A stretch of DNA of 64,000 bases from Saccharibacillus brassicae (GTDB lineage Bacteria > Bacillota > Bacilli > Paenibacillales > Paenibacillaceae). The stretch lies in assembly GCF_006542275.1 (NCBI RefSeq), contig NZ_CP041217.1, positions 1,907,501 through 1,971,500 on the forward strand, written 5' to 3'. The notes beneath the pieces are model-generated. The model was not told the DNA's origin and made no database searches. It saw nothing but the letters and a program-made list of their open reading frames with translations. Each line of letters begins with the position of its first letter. Position 1 is the first letter of the stretch. Positions 63,923-64,000 of the stretch are shown one piece after another. Made by a program: the position numbers and the translations under genes.

Positions 63923-63949
63923 ATATCGGTTAATTATTACTTTTATTTA
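63923..63949 (-). promoter_or_regulatory. SigD promoter of hag
   Basis: TAAA (63946-63949), 15 bases, then ACCGATAT (63923-63930) on the minus strand: one mismatch to the SigD consensus. Transcription would begin near 63916, giving a leader of about 84 bases. Confidence 0.85.
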
Positions 63950-64000
63950 GATCTATTAATTTTTTATTTTAATTTATTTTCTTATTGATTAGCCGTATCC

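Noticed and set aside
1-64000. tRNA or rRNA genes
   Set aside because: No cloverleaf-type sequences or rRNA signatures were noticed in the intergenic gaps; a covariance-model scan was not possible.

Overview
The window reads as a chromosomal segment of a motile, Gram-positive, moderately GC-rich member of the Bacillota, most likely Paenibacillaceae (Paenibacillus, Saccharibacillus or a relative). This is inferred from Bacillus-type gene orders (ftsE-ftsX-(hydrolase)-ctpB-minJ; hpf-secA-prfB; hag...flaG-fliD-fliS-fliT), strong AGGAGG-type ribosome binding sites, a sortase-anchored surface protein, a Gram-positive type IV pilus operon without secretin genes, and a B. subtilis-like arginine operon. 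No tRNA, rRNA, CRISPR array, IS element or prophage was seen.

Layout: 1-1030 is the end of motA plus motB. 1172-6806 is a divergent module: an ABC-2 drug exporter (ATPase plus two permeases, minus strand) facing a NarL-type sensor kinase and regulator (plus strand), in the style of the B. subtilis linearmycin (Lnr) system. 6999-8861 is a chemoreceptor. 9145-15251 (minus) is a cell-division and wall-remodelling block: ftsE, ftsX, a coiled-coil M23 endopeptidase, ctpB and a MinJ-like PDZ membrane protein. 15764-23635 (minus) is a complete type IV pilus operon pilB-pilT-pilC-pilA-pilD-pilM/N(fused)-pilO. Next to it are a 1678-residue secreted DUF5057/choice-of-anchor-A/Ig protein (24061-29097, plus) and three minor-pilin-like genes (29299-32307, minus). 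32596-34671 holds an esterase and a membrane diguanylate cyclase. 34871-44032 (minus) is the arginine operon argC-argJ-argB-argD-argF-argG-argH, with an ARG-box-like promoter, hairpins in several gaps, and a four-copy double-hairpin tandem repeat between argG and argH. An Rpn-type nuclease gene is divergent from argC.

45390-50849 carries a YitT-family protein, prfB (with its programmed frameshift), secA and hpf. 51117-53681 is an LPXTG adhesin. From about 53.7 kb base composition becomes visibly AT-richer: a K+-channel-like membrane protein, a cold-shock protein, then the late flagellar genes fliT, fliS, fliD, flaG. After these come a very AT-rich glycan-modification island (FkbM methyltransferase and two glycosyltransferase proteins) and flagellin (hag) at the right edge. 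The island's first gene and hag each have a SigD-type promoter, and the hag leader carries a textbook-looking CsrA hairpin. This points to co-expression of flagellin with its probable glycosylation enzymes and to post-transcriptional control of flagellin.

The most unusual features are the giant secreted protein paired with minor pilins, the pilM-pilN fusion, the double-hairpin repeat array inside the arg operon, a SecA without its zinc tail, a terminator directly before prfB, a channel-like protein with a non-canonical selectivity filter, and the SigD/CsrA wiring around flagellin.
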